DNA of 64,000 nt, taken from assembly GCF_003261575.2 (NCBI RefSeq), contig NZ_CP036175.1, positions 3,844,001-3,908,000 of the forward strand, given 5' to 3'. This document shows, one piece after another, positions 62,878 through 64,000 of the stretch (position 1 is its first letter; each line of letters begins with the position of its first letter). The DNA is from Klebsiella huaxiensis (lineage in GTDB: Bacteria > Pseudomonadota > Gammaproteobacteria > Enterobacterales > Enterobacteriaceae). A model generated the notes under the pieces. It saw only the letters and a list, made by a program, of their open reading frames with translations. It searched no databases and had not been told where the DNA came from. The translations under genes and the position numbers were made by a program.

Positions 62878-63989
62878 TTCGCCGCTCCAGGCGCGCCTTC
62901 GCCGATAATCACTTCATCGCCCTCTTCCAGCCCTTTAACCACCGCCACATCGGTGTCATTACGCGCACCAATGACGATTTCACGCTCTTTGGCTTCGCCG
63001 TTTCGCAGCAGACGCACGTGGTAGCGGTTATCGCCGATGGCATCACCTAGCGCACTCAGTGGAATCGTGATCACGTTTTTCACTTCAGAGAGCTGGATAT
63101 GCACCTGAGCGGTCATCTCCAGGCGCAGAATACCCTGCGGGTTCGGCACTTCGAAACGGGCGTAATAGAAAATGGCGTCATTGACTTTTTCCGGGGTCGG
63201 AAGAATATCCTTCAGCGTTCCTTCATAGCGAGTTAGCGGGTCGCCCAGTACGGTAAACCAGGCCTTTTGCCCTGGCTTAAGATGAATCACATCCGCTTCG
63301 GAAACCTGCGCTTTCACCAGCATGGTGCTGAGGTCTGCGAGGGTCAAAATATTCGGTGCCTGCTGGGCGGCGATGACCGTCTGCCCTTGTAGAGTGGTGA
63401 TTTGCGTCACTTCCCCGGACATGGGCGCCAGAATTTTGGTGTAGTCGAGGTTAGTTTTCGCCGTATCCAGCGTTGCCTGATTGCGCTGAATTTGCGCTTC
63501 AATCGTGCCGATTTGCGCCTCTTTTACCGCTAAATCAGTCGCCGCAGTATCCAGGTCCTGGCGTGAAACCAGCTGTCGTTGCGCCAGCTGCTGCTGGCGT
63601 CCCAGAGTGACTTCAGAGAGCTTACGTTCAGCTCGAGCCTGATTCAGTTGCGCCCGCAGCTCCATCAGCGTCGCCTCAACTTCTTTAATCTGGTTTTGCG
63701 CCTGCTCCGGGTCGATAACCCCCAGCAGTTGATCTTTTTTCACCTTGTCGCCAATCTCGACGCGCAGCGTTTGTAGCTGCCCGCTCACCTGCGCACCAAC
63801 GTCCACTTTTTGTAACGCATCCAGCTTACCCGTCGCCAGTACGCTCTGCTGCAGGTCGCCTTTACGCACCACCAGCGTTTGATACTGCGGCAACGGCGCA
63901 TTCAGTATTCGCCATCCCCAGACGGCGAGGGCCAGCACGACTATCGCCAGCAGCCACCAGACTTTCCTGCGCTTTCCATTTAATTTCAT
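62874..63989 (-). CDS. macA: Macrolide efflux periplasmic adaptor MacA
   Basis: Membrane-fusion protein that joins MacB to TolC and stimulates its ATPase. It has 371 residues. A single N-terminal membrane anchor (VWWLLAIVVLALAVWGW, residues ~9-26) precedes the split lipoyl domain (VDVGAQVSGQLQTLRVEIGD), the alpha-helical hairpin (~90-175, Gln/Ala/Leu/Arg-rich) and the beta-barrel. The C-terminus is intact. Only 11 bases of upstream sequence are visible, so the ribosome site and promoter fall outside the window. Confidence 0.96.
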   Translation of the reverse strand: MKLNGKRRKVWWLLAIVVLALAVWGWRILNAPLPQYQTLVVRKGDLQQSVLATGKLDALQKVDVGAQVSGQLQTLRVEIGDKVKKDQLLGVIDPEQAQNQIKEVEATLMELRAQLNQARAERKLSEVTLGRQQQLAQRQLVSRQDLDTAATDLAVKEAQIGTIEAQIQRNQATLDTAKTNLDYTKILAPMSGEVTQITTLQGQTVIAAQQAPNILTLADLSTMLVKAQVSEADVIHLKPGQKAWFTVLGDPLTRYEGTLKDILPTPEKVNDAIFYYARFEVPNPQGILRLEMTAQVHIQLSEVKNVITIPLSALGDAIGDNRYHVRLLRNGEAKEREIVIGARNDTDVAVVKGLEEGDEVIIGEGAPGAAK

Positions 63990-64000
63990 AAAAATTCCCG

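Overview
The window is a continuous stretch of an enterobacterial chromosome. Gene content and order follow the E. coli ~20-minute region from ldtD (ycbB) to macA, but in reverse map direction, and protein sequences look like close E. coli homologues. The differences (no ycaK/ycaN/ycaM/ycaC genes, a PTS-transketolase operon between pflA and ycaD, an ATP-grasp gene between infA and clpA, a 1482-residue MukB) point to a non-Escherichia member of the Enterobacteriaceae. A Klebsiella/Enterobacter/Kosakonia-type genome is my guess, not something the sequence proves. No insertion sequence, prophage, CRISPR array, tRNA or rRNA gene was seen, and the core genes read as intact.

Layout. 1-8.5 kb: the 5' part of ldtD (cell-wall L,D-transpeptidase, cut by the window edge) and the cmoM-mukF-mukE-mukB operon (tRNA modification and chromosome condensation). 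8.6-17.7 kb: elyC, ycbJ and a leftward series with three lipopolysaccharide genes (msbA, lpxK, kdsB) together with ycaR, the DNA-repair glycosylase ycaQ and the ComEC-like ycaI. 17.9-25.3 kb: ihfB, rpsA, cmk, ycaL, serC-aroA and ycaP. 25.4-31.7 kb: ycaO and the anaerobic formate module focA-pflB-pflA.

31.7-36.5 kb is the accessory part: a divergent RpiR-family regulator and a five-gene operon encoding an ascorbate-type PTS (IIB, IIC, separate IIA) wrapped around a transketolase split into two genes. The regulator-operon gap carries a CRP-like site, a good -10 element and two 18-bp perfect palindromes whose centres lie exactly 30 bp apart. The layout suggests that a sugar is phosphorylated during import and used directly by the transketolase, with the phosphosugar as the likely inducer. 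The substrate is unknown to me, and this is the most interesting system in the window.

36.5-50 kb: ycaD, dmsABC (anaerobic DMSO reductase), serS, rarA, lolA, ftsK (with six 24-residue repeats in its linker) and lrp. 50.8-64 kb: trxB, cydDC, aat, infA, an ATP-grasp gene, clpA-clpS, cspD and macAB. Aat, ClpS and ClpA together form most of the bacterial N-degron pathway. Several genes concern anaerobic life or redox control (focA-pflBA, dmsABC, cydDC, trxB).
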